From positions 26,353 to 90,352 of the forward strand of contig NZ_QUAB01000040.1 in NCBI RefSeq assembly GCF_003387575.1: a stretch of DNA of 64,000 nt. Reading direction: 5' to 3'. Below, piece after piece: positions 7,209-15,378 of the stretch. Each line of letters begins with the position of its first letter. Within the stretch, counting starts at the first letter, position 1. This DNA comes from Microbacterium bovistercoris. GTDB taxonomy: Bacteria > Actinomycetota > Actinomycetes > Actinomycetales > Microbacteriaceae. The position numbers and the translations under genes were made by a program. The notes beneath the pieces are model-generated. The model was not told the DNA's origin. It made no database searches and was given only the letters and a program-made list of their open reading frames with translations.

Positions 7209-8104
7209 CCCATGAAGGCGACCGAGCGGCGGTCGATGCTCAGGTCGCGCACCAGGTGCCGGCGCAGCGAGGTGATGGTGCCCGCCTCGCCGGCCAGCCA
7301 CGCGTACTCGGTGCCGGATGCCGCTTCGGGAACCTCCCAGAGGATGTCGTCGTTCTCTTCGGAGGCCGGCCCTTCGTCTCGCTTCGCTCGCTCAGGAACC
7401 GAGGCGGGCGATGCTGAGGCTGCCGAAGCGCGGCGGGTTCCCCAGGCATGCACGGCGGAGGTGAGGCGCTCGCCGTGCGGGGCGCCGTCGCGGCCGAGCC
7501 AGGTCACCTGCACGGAGTCCGGGCAGTCGAGCGCGAGGGCGTCATCCGTGCTGGGCACCTCGATGAACACCTCCCCGCTGACATGGGTCGGCAGCGACTC
7601 CACGATCGCGCAGATCGCAGGCGCTGCTGTCTCGTCGCCGGCGATGAGCACCGTGCCCGCATCGCCGGGCTTCCACTCGAGTCCGCCGCGCTCCTCGGCG
7701 CGGGCATCGGGGCCGACCACGAAGAGAGGGTCACCGACCTGTGCGCCGGTGGCCCAGGCCGATGCCGGGCCCTCGGTGCCGTGCAGCACGAAGTCGACGT
7801 CGATCTCACGGGCTGCGGGGCGCACGGCGCGCACGGTGTAGGTGCGGATCGGGTTGCGCTGTTCATCGGGGAGCTCCCGCCAGCGCCGGTACCAGCCGTA
7901 CATCTCCTCGGACGGATCGAACTGCCCTACGTCGGTGATCGTGCCGTCGGCGAACGGGATGATCAGCTTGATGCGCTGGTCGAGGCCATCGGTGGCGAAG
8001 TGCTCCAGGTCGTCACCGCGCAGGGTGATGCGCGTGAAGTTCGGGGAGAGCGCCGAGATCCGGGCGACGGTCGTGGAATAGGTCCGGTAGGCGGGGTGGC
8101 TCAC
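7175..8104 (-). CDS. Siderophore-interacting protein (FAD-dependent ferric-siderophore reductase)
   Basis: Cytosolic flavoprotein of 309 residues that releases iron from imported ferric siderophores using NAD(P)H. An N-terminal FAD-binding barrel (PNFTRITLRGDDLEHF, then RTYTVRAVRP, the RxYTxR flavin motif) is followed by the NAD-binding lobe (VLIAGDETAAPAICAIVESL), and the C-terminus YAWLAGEAGTITSLRRHL ... RRSVAFMGYWRTGRAE is diagnostic. About 30 residues around 225-255, including SVPERAKRDEGP, are an in-frame insertion that corresponds to a dispersed DNA repeat. The GTG start follows TATAGT by six bases, and the iron box overlaps this promoter, so iron repression of leaderless transcription is expected. 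Confidence 0.93.
   Translation of the reverse strand: MSHPAYRTYSTTVARISALSPNFTRITLRGDDLEHFATDGLDQRIKLIIPFADGTITDVGQFDPSEEMYGWYRRWRELPDEQRNPIRTYTVRAVRPAAREIDVDFVLHGTEGPASAWATGAQVGDPLFVVGPDARAEERGGLEWKPGDAGTVLIAGDETAAPAICAIVESLPTHVSGEVFIEVPSTDDALALDCPDSVQVTWLGRDGAPHGERLTSAVHAWGTRRASAASASPASVPERAKRDEGPASEENDDILWEVPEAASGTEYAWLAGEAGTITSLRRHLVRDLSIDRRSVAFMGYWRTGRAEAS
7371..7400. repeat. Dispersed TGAGCGAGCG repeat absorbed into the SIP coding sequence
   Basis: On the minus strand it reads TCCTGAGCGAGCGAAGCGAG followed by ACGAAGG. Related copies are intergenic at 10133 and 19120. Here it is translated as part of the inserted loop of the siderophore-interacting protein. Confidence 0.75.
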
Positions 8105-8110
8105 AACTCC

Positions 8111-8116
8111 ACTATA
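8111..8116 (-). promoter_or_regulatory. -10 element of the siderophore-interacting gene (leaderless)
   Basis: TATAGT on the minus strand, six bases ahead of the GTG at 8104; it overlaps the iron box. Confidence 0.6.
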
Positions 8117-8132
8117 GGTTAGGCTTCCCTAA
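8114..8132. promoter_or_regulatory. Iron box (DtxR/IdeR-type operator)
   Basis: ATAGGTTAGGCTTCCCTAA matches the 19-bp DtxR/IdeR consensus TTAGGTTAGGCTAACCTAA at 16 positions. It is the whole space between two divergent iron genes and covers both -10 elements (TATAGT for the minus gene, TAGGCT at 8120-8125 for the plus gene). Fe(II)-loaded DtxR/IdeR should repress both directions. Confidence 0.9.
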
Positions 8133-8133
8133 C

Positions 8134-9006
<873 letters not shown>

Positions 9007-9096
9007 CCACAACGCCTCGGAGGGGCCCGACGACTGCGACGGGCCCTGACGCACCATGCCCGACGACGACTCACCGTCCACCCAAAGGAAACCCGA

Positions 9097-10119
9097 ATGA
9101 ACAAGCCCCTCGCCGCCCTCGCCGTCCTCGGCGCCCTCACCCTGGCTCTCGCCGGCTGCGGCACCACCTCGGTCGAAGAGCCCACCTCGTCCAACGCACC
9201 CGCCGCCGCGAGCGACGAGTGCAAGGACGTCAAGACCTCGAGCGATCCCGTCACGCTCACCGACGCCTTCGGTCGCACCGTGGAGCTCGACAAGCCCGCC
9301 GAGCGGGTCGCCGTGCTCGAGTGGCAGCAGATCGAGGACGCGCTGACCCTGTGCGTCACCCCGGTCGCCGTCGCCGACGCCAAGGGCTACTCCACCTGGG
9401 ACACCGCCGAGGAGCTGCCCGAGGGCGTGAAGGATGTCGGCACCCGCCAGGAGCCCAACCTGGACGCGATCTTCGCCACCAAGCCCGACCTCGTCATCGT
9501 CGAGGCGTACACCCGCGACGACGCGATCATCGCCCAGCTCGAGAAGTACGGCGTGCCCGTGCTCGCCACCCTCGGGGCCGACGCCAAGGACCCGATCGCG
9601 CAGATGCTGTCGACCTTCGACCTCATCGCGCAGGCCACCGGCCGTGGCGAGCGTGCCGACGAGGTGACCGCCGAGTTCGAGAAGCACCTCGCCGACGCCA
9701 AGGCCGAGGTGAAGGACGCGGAGCCCGCCGTGACCGACTTCGTGTTCTTCGACGGCTGGGTCGACGGCGGCAACGTGTCGCTGCGGCCGTTCGGCCAGGG
9801 CTCGCTCATCGGCGAGCTCGGCGAGGAGCTCGGCCTCACCAACGCCTGGACCGGCGAGGTCGACCCGGCGTACGGACTCGGCCAGACGGATGTCGAGGGC
9901 ATGACCACGATCGGAGACGCGAGCCTGTTCTACACCGGCACCACGGACCCCGACTCGGAGAGCTTCGTCGACGCGGCGAAGCAGAACCCGGCGTGGGCGT
10001 CCATCCCCGCGGTGAAGGAGGATCGCACCTTCGCGTTCCCCGGCGGCATCTGGACCTTCGGCGGCCCGCGTTCGGCCGAGCAGATCATCGACGCCTACGT
10101 CGACGCGATCAAGGGCTGA
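9097..10119 (+). CDS. Iron-siderophore ABC importer, substrate-binding lipoprotein
   Basis: Secreted, lipid-anchored binding protein of 340 residues. Signal peptide with lipobox LAGC (Cys21), then the FecB/TroA-like two-lobe fold: VTLTDAFGRTVELDKPAERVAVLEWQ opens domain 1, and IFATKPDLVIVEAYTRDD and LEKYGVPVLAT are family hallmarks. It captures ferric siderophore and delivers it to the permease encoded next. A ribosome site AAAGGAA precedes the ATG. It lies 90 bp after the ATPase gene, whose promoter and iron box it shares. The bound siderophore is unknown, and no siderophore biosynthesis genes are in the window. Confidence 0.93.
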   Translation: MNKPLAALAVLGALTLALAGCGTTSVEEPTSSNAPAAASDECKDVKTSSDPVTLTDAFGRTVELDKPAERVAVLEWQQIEDALTLCVTPVAVADAKGYSTWDTAEELPEGVKDVGTRQEPNLDAIFATKPDLVIVEAYTRDDAIIAQLEKYGVPVLATLGADAKDPIAQMLSTFDLIAQATGRGERADEVTAEFEKHLADAKAEVKDAEPAVTDFVFFDGWVDGGNVSLRPFGQGSLIGELGEELGLTNAWTGEVDPAYGLGQTDVEGMTTIGDASLFYTGTTDPDSESFVDAAKQNPAWASIPAVKEDRTFAFPGGIWTFGGPRSAEQIIDAYVDAIKG

Positions 10120-10132
10120 GTCCGTCCCCGGT

Positions 10133-10160
10133 CATTGAGCGAGCGGAGCGAGACGAAAGG
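10133..10160. repeat. Dispersed TGAGCGAGCG repeat, intergenic copy
   Basis: TTGAGCGAGCGGAGCGAGAC followed by GAAAGG in the 94-bp gap between binding-protein and permease genes; same core as 7371-7400 and 19120. A partial inverse core (CGCTTCGCTCGG) occurs at 10191. Confidence 0.65.
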
Positions 10161-10213
10161 CGTTTCAGCTCCCCGGATGTGTCCATCGCTTCGCTCGGAA
10201 GGTTGTTCAGTAG

Positions 10214-12283
10214 GTGAACGCGGTTAGTAGTAGAGGCACTGACGTCGCCGGCATCCCATCGAGGGATGCCGGTGACGCTGCCGCCGGTGTCTCGCAGCGC
10301 TTCGCCGCTGTCGGCGTGCTCCTCGCACTGGTGGTCGTGCTGGTGGGGGTGTCGGCCTGGCACCTGACCCAGGGGACCAGCGGTGCGCTGTTCCCGGAGG
10401 GGGACGTGCTGTGGGGGTCGCGCATCCCGCGGCTCGCCGCCGGCGTCGCCGTCGGGTTCGCGCTCGGCGTCGCCGGCCTGATCATGCAGTCGCTGTCGCG
10501 CAACGCGCTCGCGTCGCCCGACACGCTCGGCGTCACCGGAGGGTCGTACTTCGCCGTGACTGCAGTGGCCGCGTTCGGCGTCTCGGTGCCGATCTGGGCC
10601 TCGGGGGCGGTGGCGTTCGCCGGGGGGCTCGTCGCCGCCGCCCTCGTCCTGGGTCTCGCAGGGGGAGCGGGCACGTCGACCACGCGCCTCGTGCTCGCGG
10701 GTTCCGCGCTGGCCATGGCCTTCCAGGCGGGCACGGCCACGATGCTCATCCTGTTCGCCGAGGAGACGAAGGGACTGCTCGCCTGGGGCAGCGGCACGCT
10801 GTCGCAGCTCGGGCTGGAGTCGTTCCTGCGGGCCGCACCCATCGTGGTCGTCGCCACCGTCCTCGCGCTCGTGATGTCGCGTCGCTTCGACGTGCTAACA
10901 CTCGGCGACGACACCGCATCCTCGCTGGGCGTGCCCATCCGCTCGACCCGGGCATCCGGCATCCTGCTCGCCGTCGTGCTCACCGCGACCGCCGTGACTC
11001 TGGCCGGGCCCATCGGGTTCATCGGCCTGTGCGCTCCGGTGCTCGCCCGCCTGCTCTCCCGGCTGGTGCCGGCGCTCGGCAGGCACGTCCTGCTGCTGCC
11101 GACCGCGGGACTGATCGGCGCGATCGTCGTGATCGCCGCCGACGCCGTGCTGCGCTTGCTGATCGGGGCGGAAGGGGCGATCGCCGTGCCGACCGGCGTC
11201 GCCACCACCGTGCTCGGCGCGATCGTGCTGATCATCATGGCCCGCAGGCTGCGCGACTCGGGTCCGACCCGGCAGCCGCCGACCATCCGGTTCCGCACGC
11301 GCGGCGCGGTGCGGTACCGGATCACCCTGCTCGTGGGCATCGCCGTGCTGTGCGCGGTGGTCGTGGGAGGTCTGCTGCTCGGCAGCACGTCGCTGCTCAC
11401 GGGCGACATCCTGCTCTGGCTGCAGGGGATCGCGCCACCGCAGATCGGCTTCGCGCTCGATGAGCGCGCGCCGCGGGTGATCGCCGCGGTGCTCGCCGGC
11501 GCAGCGCTCGCGGTGGCCGGCGGCATCACGCAGGCGGTCAGCCGCAACCCGCTCGCCGAGCCGGGGCTGCTCGGCATCACCGGCGGTGCGGGGCTCGGTG
11601 CGGTGCTCGTGATCACGAGCGCCACGGCGTCCACGTTCGGCATGCTCGTCGCCGCCGTGACCGGCGCCCTGCTGGCCTTCGCGCTCGTGTACCTGCTGGC
11701 GTGGAAGGGAGGGCTGGGAGCCGACCGGTTCATCCTGATCGGCATCGGCGTCTGGTACGGCACGACCGCGCTGACCACGTTCGTGCTGCTGCGCAGCAAC
11801 CCCTGGGACACCCCGAAGGTCTACACGTGGCTGTCCGGCACGACCTATGGCCGCATCTGGGAGCAGGTCATCCCGCTCGCGATCGTGCTCGTGATCGCGC
11901 TGCCGTTCGCGATGATGCGGCACCGCGAACTCGACGTGCTCGCCCTCGACGAGGACACCCCCCGCCTGGTCGGCGTGCGGCTCGAGCCGGTGCGCCTGGC
12001 GCTGCTGGTCACCGCCGCGGTCCTCGCCGCGCTGAGTGTGGTCGCCGTCGGCGTGATCGGATTCGTCGGCCTGGTCGCCCCGCATGCGGCCCGGGCGCTG
12101 GTCGGCGCGCGCAATGCCCGGGTGATCCCGGTCGCCGCCGTGCTCGGCGCCGTGCTCGTCGGCGTCGCCGACACGATCGGCCGCACCGTGCTCGCCCCTG
12201 CGCAGATCCCCGCGGGTCTCGTGGTGGCGCTGATCGGCGCCCCGTACTTCGTCTGGCTGCTCTGGCGCTCGCGCGACGCGTAG
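10214..12283 (+). CDS. Iron-siderophore ABC importer, fused double permease (FhuB-like)
   Basis: Membrane protein of 689 residues formed by two tandem FecCD permeases. The first half (about 30-350) has WGSRIPRLAAGVAVGFALGVAGLIMQ and LAGPIGFIGLCAPVLARLL. The second half (about 365-689) repeats the pattern with LDERAPRVIAAVLAGAALAVAGGITQ and GVIGFVGLVAPHAARALVG. Each half has about ten helices, and each has its own Gly-rich ATPase-coupling loop, so one polypeptide replaces the usual heterodimer. The arrangement is the same as in E. coli FhuB. The GTG start follows GAAGG by about ten bases. No frameshift or stop occurs at the junction, so this is a genuine fusion. It ends the siderophore operon; a weak hairpin follows. 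Confidence 0.93.
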   Translation: MNAVSSRGTDVAGIPSRDAGDAAAGVSQRFAAVGVLLALVVVLVGVSAWHLTQGTSGALFPEGDVLWGSRIPRLAAGVAVGFALGVAGLIMQSLSRNALASPDTLGVTGGSYFAVTAVAAFGVSVPIWASGAVAFAGGLVAAALVLGLAGGAGTSTTRLVLAGSALAMAFQAGTATMLILFAEETKGLLAWGSGTLSQLGLESFLRAAPIVVVATVLALVMSRRFDVLTLGDDTASSLGVPIRSTRASGILLAVVLTATAVTLAGPIGFIGLCAPVLARLLSRLVPALGRHVLLLPTAGLIGAIVVIAADAVLRLLIGAEGAIAVPTGVATTVLGAIVLIIMARRLRDSGPTRQPPTIRFRTRGAVRYRITLLVGIAVLCAVVVGGLLLGSTSLLTGDILLWLQGIAPPQIGFALDERAPRVIAAVLAGAALAVAGGITQAVSRNPLAEPGLLGITGGAGLGAVLVITSATASTFGMLVAAVTGALLAFALVYLLAWKGGLGADRFILIGIGVWYGTTALTTFVLLRSNPWDTPKVYTWLSGTTYGRIWEQVIPLAIVLVIALPFAMMRHRELDVLALDEDTPRLVGVRLEPVRLALLVTAAVLAALSVVAVGVIGFVGLVAPHAARALVGARNARVIPVAAVLGAVLVGVADTIGRTVLAPAQIPAGLVVALIGAPYFVWLLWRSRDA

Positions 12284-12296
12284 GAGCCGGGCACGC

Positions 12297-12318
12297 GCAT
12301 GGGCAGTTCTCCCCATGC
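12297..12318 (+). terminator. Weak hairpin after the siderophore operon
   Basis: GCATGGG pairs with CCCATGC around an 8-base loop. Short and without a U-tract, so only a candidate. Confidence 0.35.
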
Positions 12319-12420
12319 CACCGGTTTCAGGAAGCTCCCAGCTGTCCCATAGGGTTCTACGGGCGGTGAACGGCCGCCGATCATCGTGCCGCGACAAGCG
12401 GATGAGGGGGAAGAAGCCTT

Positions 12421-13548
12421 ATGGCTGGAACAATGACGCGCGCCCGCGTCGGGATCGTCACGATCCTCGCGGGCCTGTTGATCGCCGTCGGAGCCGCCGT
12501 GCCGGCGTCGGCGGACACGACCGACGACCTGATCGCCGTGGACGACACGCTGACCACTGCCGCGAGCACGTTCTACGACGCGTACAGCGACCAGAGCGCA
12601 CCCGTCGAGGATGTCGTGGCCGCCGCCGACGCCTTCGCGGCCGCTGCGGAGAAGGCGGAAAGCGACTACAAGCAGGTGGCCGACAGCGCGAGCGGCCAGT
12701 TCGCCGACTACGCGAACGCCTTCTCCGGTGAGGCCGGCGACATGGCGGAGGCGGCGTCGGGCATCTCCGCAGCGATCAGCGCGGAGGACCAGGCGGCGCT
12801 GGGCCAGGCCGAGACCGACTTCAACGCGGCACTCGACGCCTACAACACCACGGTCGACGAGTACAACGAATTCCTCGAGACCGCGCCCGAAGCGCGCATG
12901 GCGGACCCGACGGTCGGCCTGTGGCTGGTCATCCTGATCATCTCCGTCGTGTTCCTGATCCTGACGCTCGTCTTCGCGCTGCTGACCCGCAAGCAGGAGG
13001 GGCTACTGCCGGCCAAGGCCGACAAGAAGGGCAACGTCCAGCAGCCGTCGCTGAAGAAGCTGCGCTGGATGGTCGTGCTGTGGGCCGGCGTGTTCGTCGT
13101 CGGCGCCGCGATCCCGTTCTTCCAGGTGATGTTCGCGCCGCCCGAGCAGACCACCTACACGATCTTCTGGTACCCGCTCGCGGCCGGCGTGATCCTGTCG
13201 ATCGTCGGTGTCGTGCAGTACTTCATGGCTGCCGCGAAGGTGCGTCGCGAAGGATCGGCCCAGGCCTACGACCCGAACGACCCGTCGACCCTCGGGACGG
13301 CGCAGGGCGAGGGCTTCGTGCCGGTGCCCCCGGCTCCGGGCGACCAGCCCGCACCCCCGGCGTACCAGGCGCAGGGCGCCCCGGTCCCGCCGGCTCCGGC
13401 GGCTTCTCCGGCTCCCGCTCCGGTCGCGGACGCTCCGGCTCCGGCTGCGGATGCCCCCGCTCCGGCCGCTCCGTCCGTGGATGCTCCGGCCGCTCCGTCC
13501 GCGGATTCTCCGGCCGCTCCCGCAGCGGACGCCGCGCCCGCGAACTGA
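12421..13548 (+). CDS. Hypothetical secreted-domain, three-helix membrane protein with Pro/Ala tail
   Basis: Unrecognised protein of 375 residues. A signal peptide (cleavage near VPASA, residue 31) is followed by an alanine-rich helical ectodomain (35-160) that looks coiled-coil, with repeated acidic heptads such as ADAFAAAAEKAESDYKQVA. Three membrane helices lie near 165-188, 214-238 and 247-270, with a basic cytoplasmic loop (KADKKGNVQQPSLKKLRW) between the first two. The last 75 residues are low-complexity Pro/Ala/Asp (ADAPAPAADAPAPAAPSVDA), like a wall-spanning or flexible linker. A GAGGGGGAAG ribosome site precedes the ATG. It stands alone between two hairpins. A cell-envelope role is a guess from topology. 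Confidence 0.8.
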   Translation: MAGTMTRARVGIVTILAGLLIAVGAAVPASADTTDDLIAVDDTLTTAASTFYDAYSDQSAPVEDVVAAADAFAAAAEKAESDYKQVADSASGQFADYANAFSGEAGDMAEAASGISAAISAEDQAALGQAETDFNAALDAYNTTVDEYNEFLETAPEARMADPTVGLWLVILIISVVFLILTLVFALLTRKQEGLLPAKADKKGNVQQPSLKKLRWMVVLWAGVFVVGAAIPFFQVMFAPPEQTTYTIFWYPLAAGVILSIVGVVQYFMAAAKVRREGSAQAYDPNDPSTLGTAQGEGFVPVPPAPGDQPAPPAYQAQGAPVPPAPAASPAPAPVADAPAPAADAPAPAAPSVDAPAAPSADSPAAPAADAAPAN

Positions 13549-13556
13549 TCGCAAAG

Positions 13557-13592
13557 AACGCCGCCCGCCGTCATCCGACGGTGGGCGGCGTT
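13557..13592 (+). terminator. Strong hairpin terminator
   Basis: 16-bp stem AACGCCGCCCGCCGTC / GACGGTGGGCGGCGTT with one mismatch and a 4-base loop, 9 bases after the preceding stop. Confidence 0.75.
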
Positions 13593-13782
13593 CCGTGTAT
13601 CCGGCATCCGGTGCCTGCCCGCGAGACTTCCATGCCGGCACCAGACCGCGTCAGGGCGCGACCGTCGCGTGCAGAAAAGGAAGTCTCGCGGTCCTTATCC
13701 GTCGCATAGCCCGCGCACAGGACAGTTCCGGCGCATGCTGGTTGCCTGAAGGGCACAGGCAGGATGCCGGAAGGAGCGACAC

Positions 13783-14649
13783 ATGAGCACCGACGAACGC
13801 TGGATCGACGAGAACGGCGATCCGATCGACGAGGACCACCGCGGGCTGGTCTACGACATCCGCACCCTCGTGGACCGCCGCCGCGCCCTCGGCATCTTCG
13901 GCGGCATCGCCGCCACGGCTCTGCTCGCGGCCTGCGCGCCGCAGACCACCGGCTCCGAGGCATCCGAAGCCCCGCAGGGGGCGCCGGGCGGCGCCCCTCC
14001 CGCCGAGGACGACAGCGACCTGCTCGAGGGTGAAGTGCCGAATGAGACCGCCGGTCCTTATCCGGCGGACGGATCGAACGGCGTGAACGTGCTCGACGAC
14101 TCGGGCATCGTCCGCAGCGACATCCGCTCCAGCTTCGGCTCCTCGCAGACGACCGCCGCCGGCGTGTCCCTCGAGATCGTGCTGACGGTGCGGGATGCCG
14201 CGACGGGCTCGGCCCTCGCCGGCGCCGGCGTGTACCTCTGGCACTGCGACCGCGACGGCAACTACTCGCTCTACTCCGACGCCGCGAAGGACGAGAACTA
14301 CCTGCGCGGCGTGCAGCAGACCGACGAGGACGGCACGGTGCGCTTCACCTCGATCTACCCCGCCTGCTACTCGGGTCGCTGGCCGCACATCCACTTCGAG
14401 GTCTACGAGGACGTCGACACCGCAGTGGCCACCGGTCCCATCGTGAAGACGTCGCAGATCGCGCTGCCGGAGGAGGCCAACGCCAAGGTCTACGCCACCA
14501 GCGGCTACGAGCAGAGCGTGCGCAACGCCTCGCAGGTCACGCTCACCGGCGACAACGTCTTCGGCGACGACGGCGGCATCCACCAGATCGCGACGATGAC
14601 GGGCAGCGTCTCGGGCGGCTACACGGCCGCACTCACCATCGCGGTGTGA
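13783..14649 (+). CDS. Intradiol ring-cleavage dioxygenase-like lipoprotein
   Basis: Protein of 288 residues with an unusual N-terminus: 33 cytosolic-looking residues, DRRRALGIFGG (a twin-arginine-like motif), a short hydrophobic stretch and lipobox LLAAC (Cys51). The catalytic fold follows. The four expected non-haem Fe(III) ligands can be assigned as Tyr93 (AGPYPADG), Tyr192 (SIYPACYSG) and His202/His204 (WPHIHFEVY). Family members open catechol-type rings, but exported lipoprotein members of this group have no firmly known substrate. A GGAAGGAG site precedes the ATG. It is monocistronic, with no aromatic-catabolism genes nearby. Folding before Tat export is inferred. Confidence 0.85.
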   Translation: MSTDERWIDENGDPIDEDHRGLVYDIRTLVDRRRALGIFGGIAATALLAACAPQTTGSEASEAPQGAPGGAPPAEDDSDLLEGEVPNETAGPYPADGSNGVNVLDDSGIVRSDIRSSFGSSQTTAAGVSLEIVLTVRDAATGSALAGAGVYLWHCDRDGNYSLYSDAAKDENYLRGVQQTDEDGTVRFTSIYPACYSGRWPHIHFEVYEDVDTAVATGPIVKTSQIALPEEANAKVYATSGYEQSVRNASQVTLTGDNVFGDDGGIHQIATMTGSVSGGYTAALTIAV

Positions 14650-14685
14650 CGGCGCAACACCCAGCCGATTCCGATCACGGATGCG

Positions 14686-14701
14686 TAACGTCGAAGCCAT
14701 G
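14686..14701 (+). promoter_or_regulatory. Leaderless promoter of the alarmone synthetase
   Basis: TAACGT (14686-14691), seven bases, ATG at 14699; supports the downstream ATG as the start. Confidence 0.45.
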
Positions 14702-15367
14702 AGCACGGTACCCGCCTCGGACGAAGCGATCGAAGAGGCCAGGCAGCTTCGGGACGAGTTCCAGCGGTTCCTGCGGGAGTACGAGTTCGGCATGCGAGAG
14801 GTCGAGACAAAGATCTCGATCCTGCGCGACGAGTTCCTCTACAACCACGCCTACAACCCGATCGAGCACCTCAAGAGCAGGCTGAAGTCGCCGGACAGCA
14901 TCGTCGAGAAGGTTGCGCGCAAGGGCATCGAGCCCGACTTCGACACCATCCGCCGCGAGATCACCGACATCGCGGGCGTGCGTGTGACCTGCAGCTTCGT
15001 CACCGATGTGTACCGGCTGTTCGACCTGTTCACCCGGCAGGACGACGTGACCGTGCGCGTGGTCAAGGACTACATCGCGAACCCGAAGCCGAACGGCTAC
15101 CGCAGCCTGCACGTGATCGCCGAGGTCCCCGTGTTCCTCTCCACAGGTCCTGTGCCCGTTCCGGTCGAGGTGCAGTTCCGCACCATCGCCATGGACTTCT
15201 GGGCCAGCCTCGAGCACAAGATCCACTACAAGTTCGACGGACGCGTGCCCGGTCACCTGGTGCAGAGCCTGACGGATGCCGCGGACGCCGCCGGCGAACT
15301 CGACCAGCGCATGGAGCGGCTGCACCGCGAAGCGCACGAGTCGGGCCACCGCGTGCTCGAGGCCTGA
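14699..15367 (+). CDS. Small alarmone synthetase, (p)ppGpp synthetase RelQ-like
   Basis: Single-domain GTP pyrophosphokinase of 222 residues that transfers pyrophosphate from ATP to GTP/GDP. It has the RelA/SpoT synthetase core only: ITDIAGVRVTCSFVTDVYRLFDLF, then NPKPNGYRSLHVIAEVPV, the GYRSLH G-loop, and VEVQFRTIAMDFWASLEHKIHYK, with the catalytic Glu in VEVQ. There is no HD hydrolase domain and no TGS/ACT regulatory region, as expected for RelQ/RelP-type enzymes. N- and C-terminal helices are typical tetramerisation elements. An alternative ATG 18 bases upstream would add six residues. It faces the convergent amidohydrolase gene with 11 bp between them. Confidence 0.93.
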   Translation: MSTVPASDEAIEEARQLRDEFQRFLREYEFGMREVETKISILRDEFLYNHAYNPIEHLKSRLKSPDSIVEKVARKGIEPDFDTIRREITDIAGVRVTCSFVTDVYRLFDLFTRQDDVTVRVVKDYIANPKPNGYRSLHVIAEVPVFLSTGPVPVPVEVQFRTIAMDFWASLEHKIHYKFDGRVPGHLVQSLTDAADAAGELDQRMERLHREAHESGHRVLEA

Positions 15368-15378
15368 ACGGCCGGGAG

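Noticed and set aside
10214..12283. Fused siderophore permease as a frameshift or assembly artefact
   Set aside because: The frame is open, both halves are complete and the linker is of normal composition.
13549..13782. Gap examined for an RNA gene or small ORF
   Set aside because: Only a terminator and a plausible leader were seen; no tRNA or known RNA pattern.
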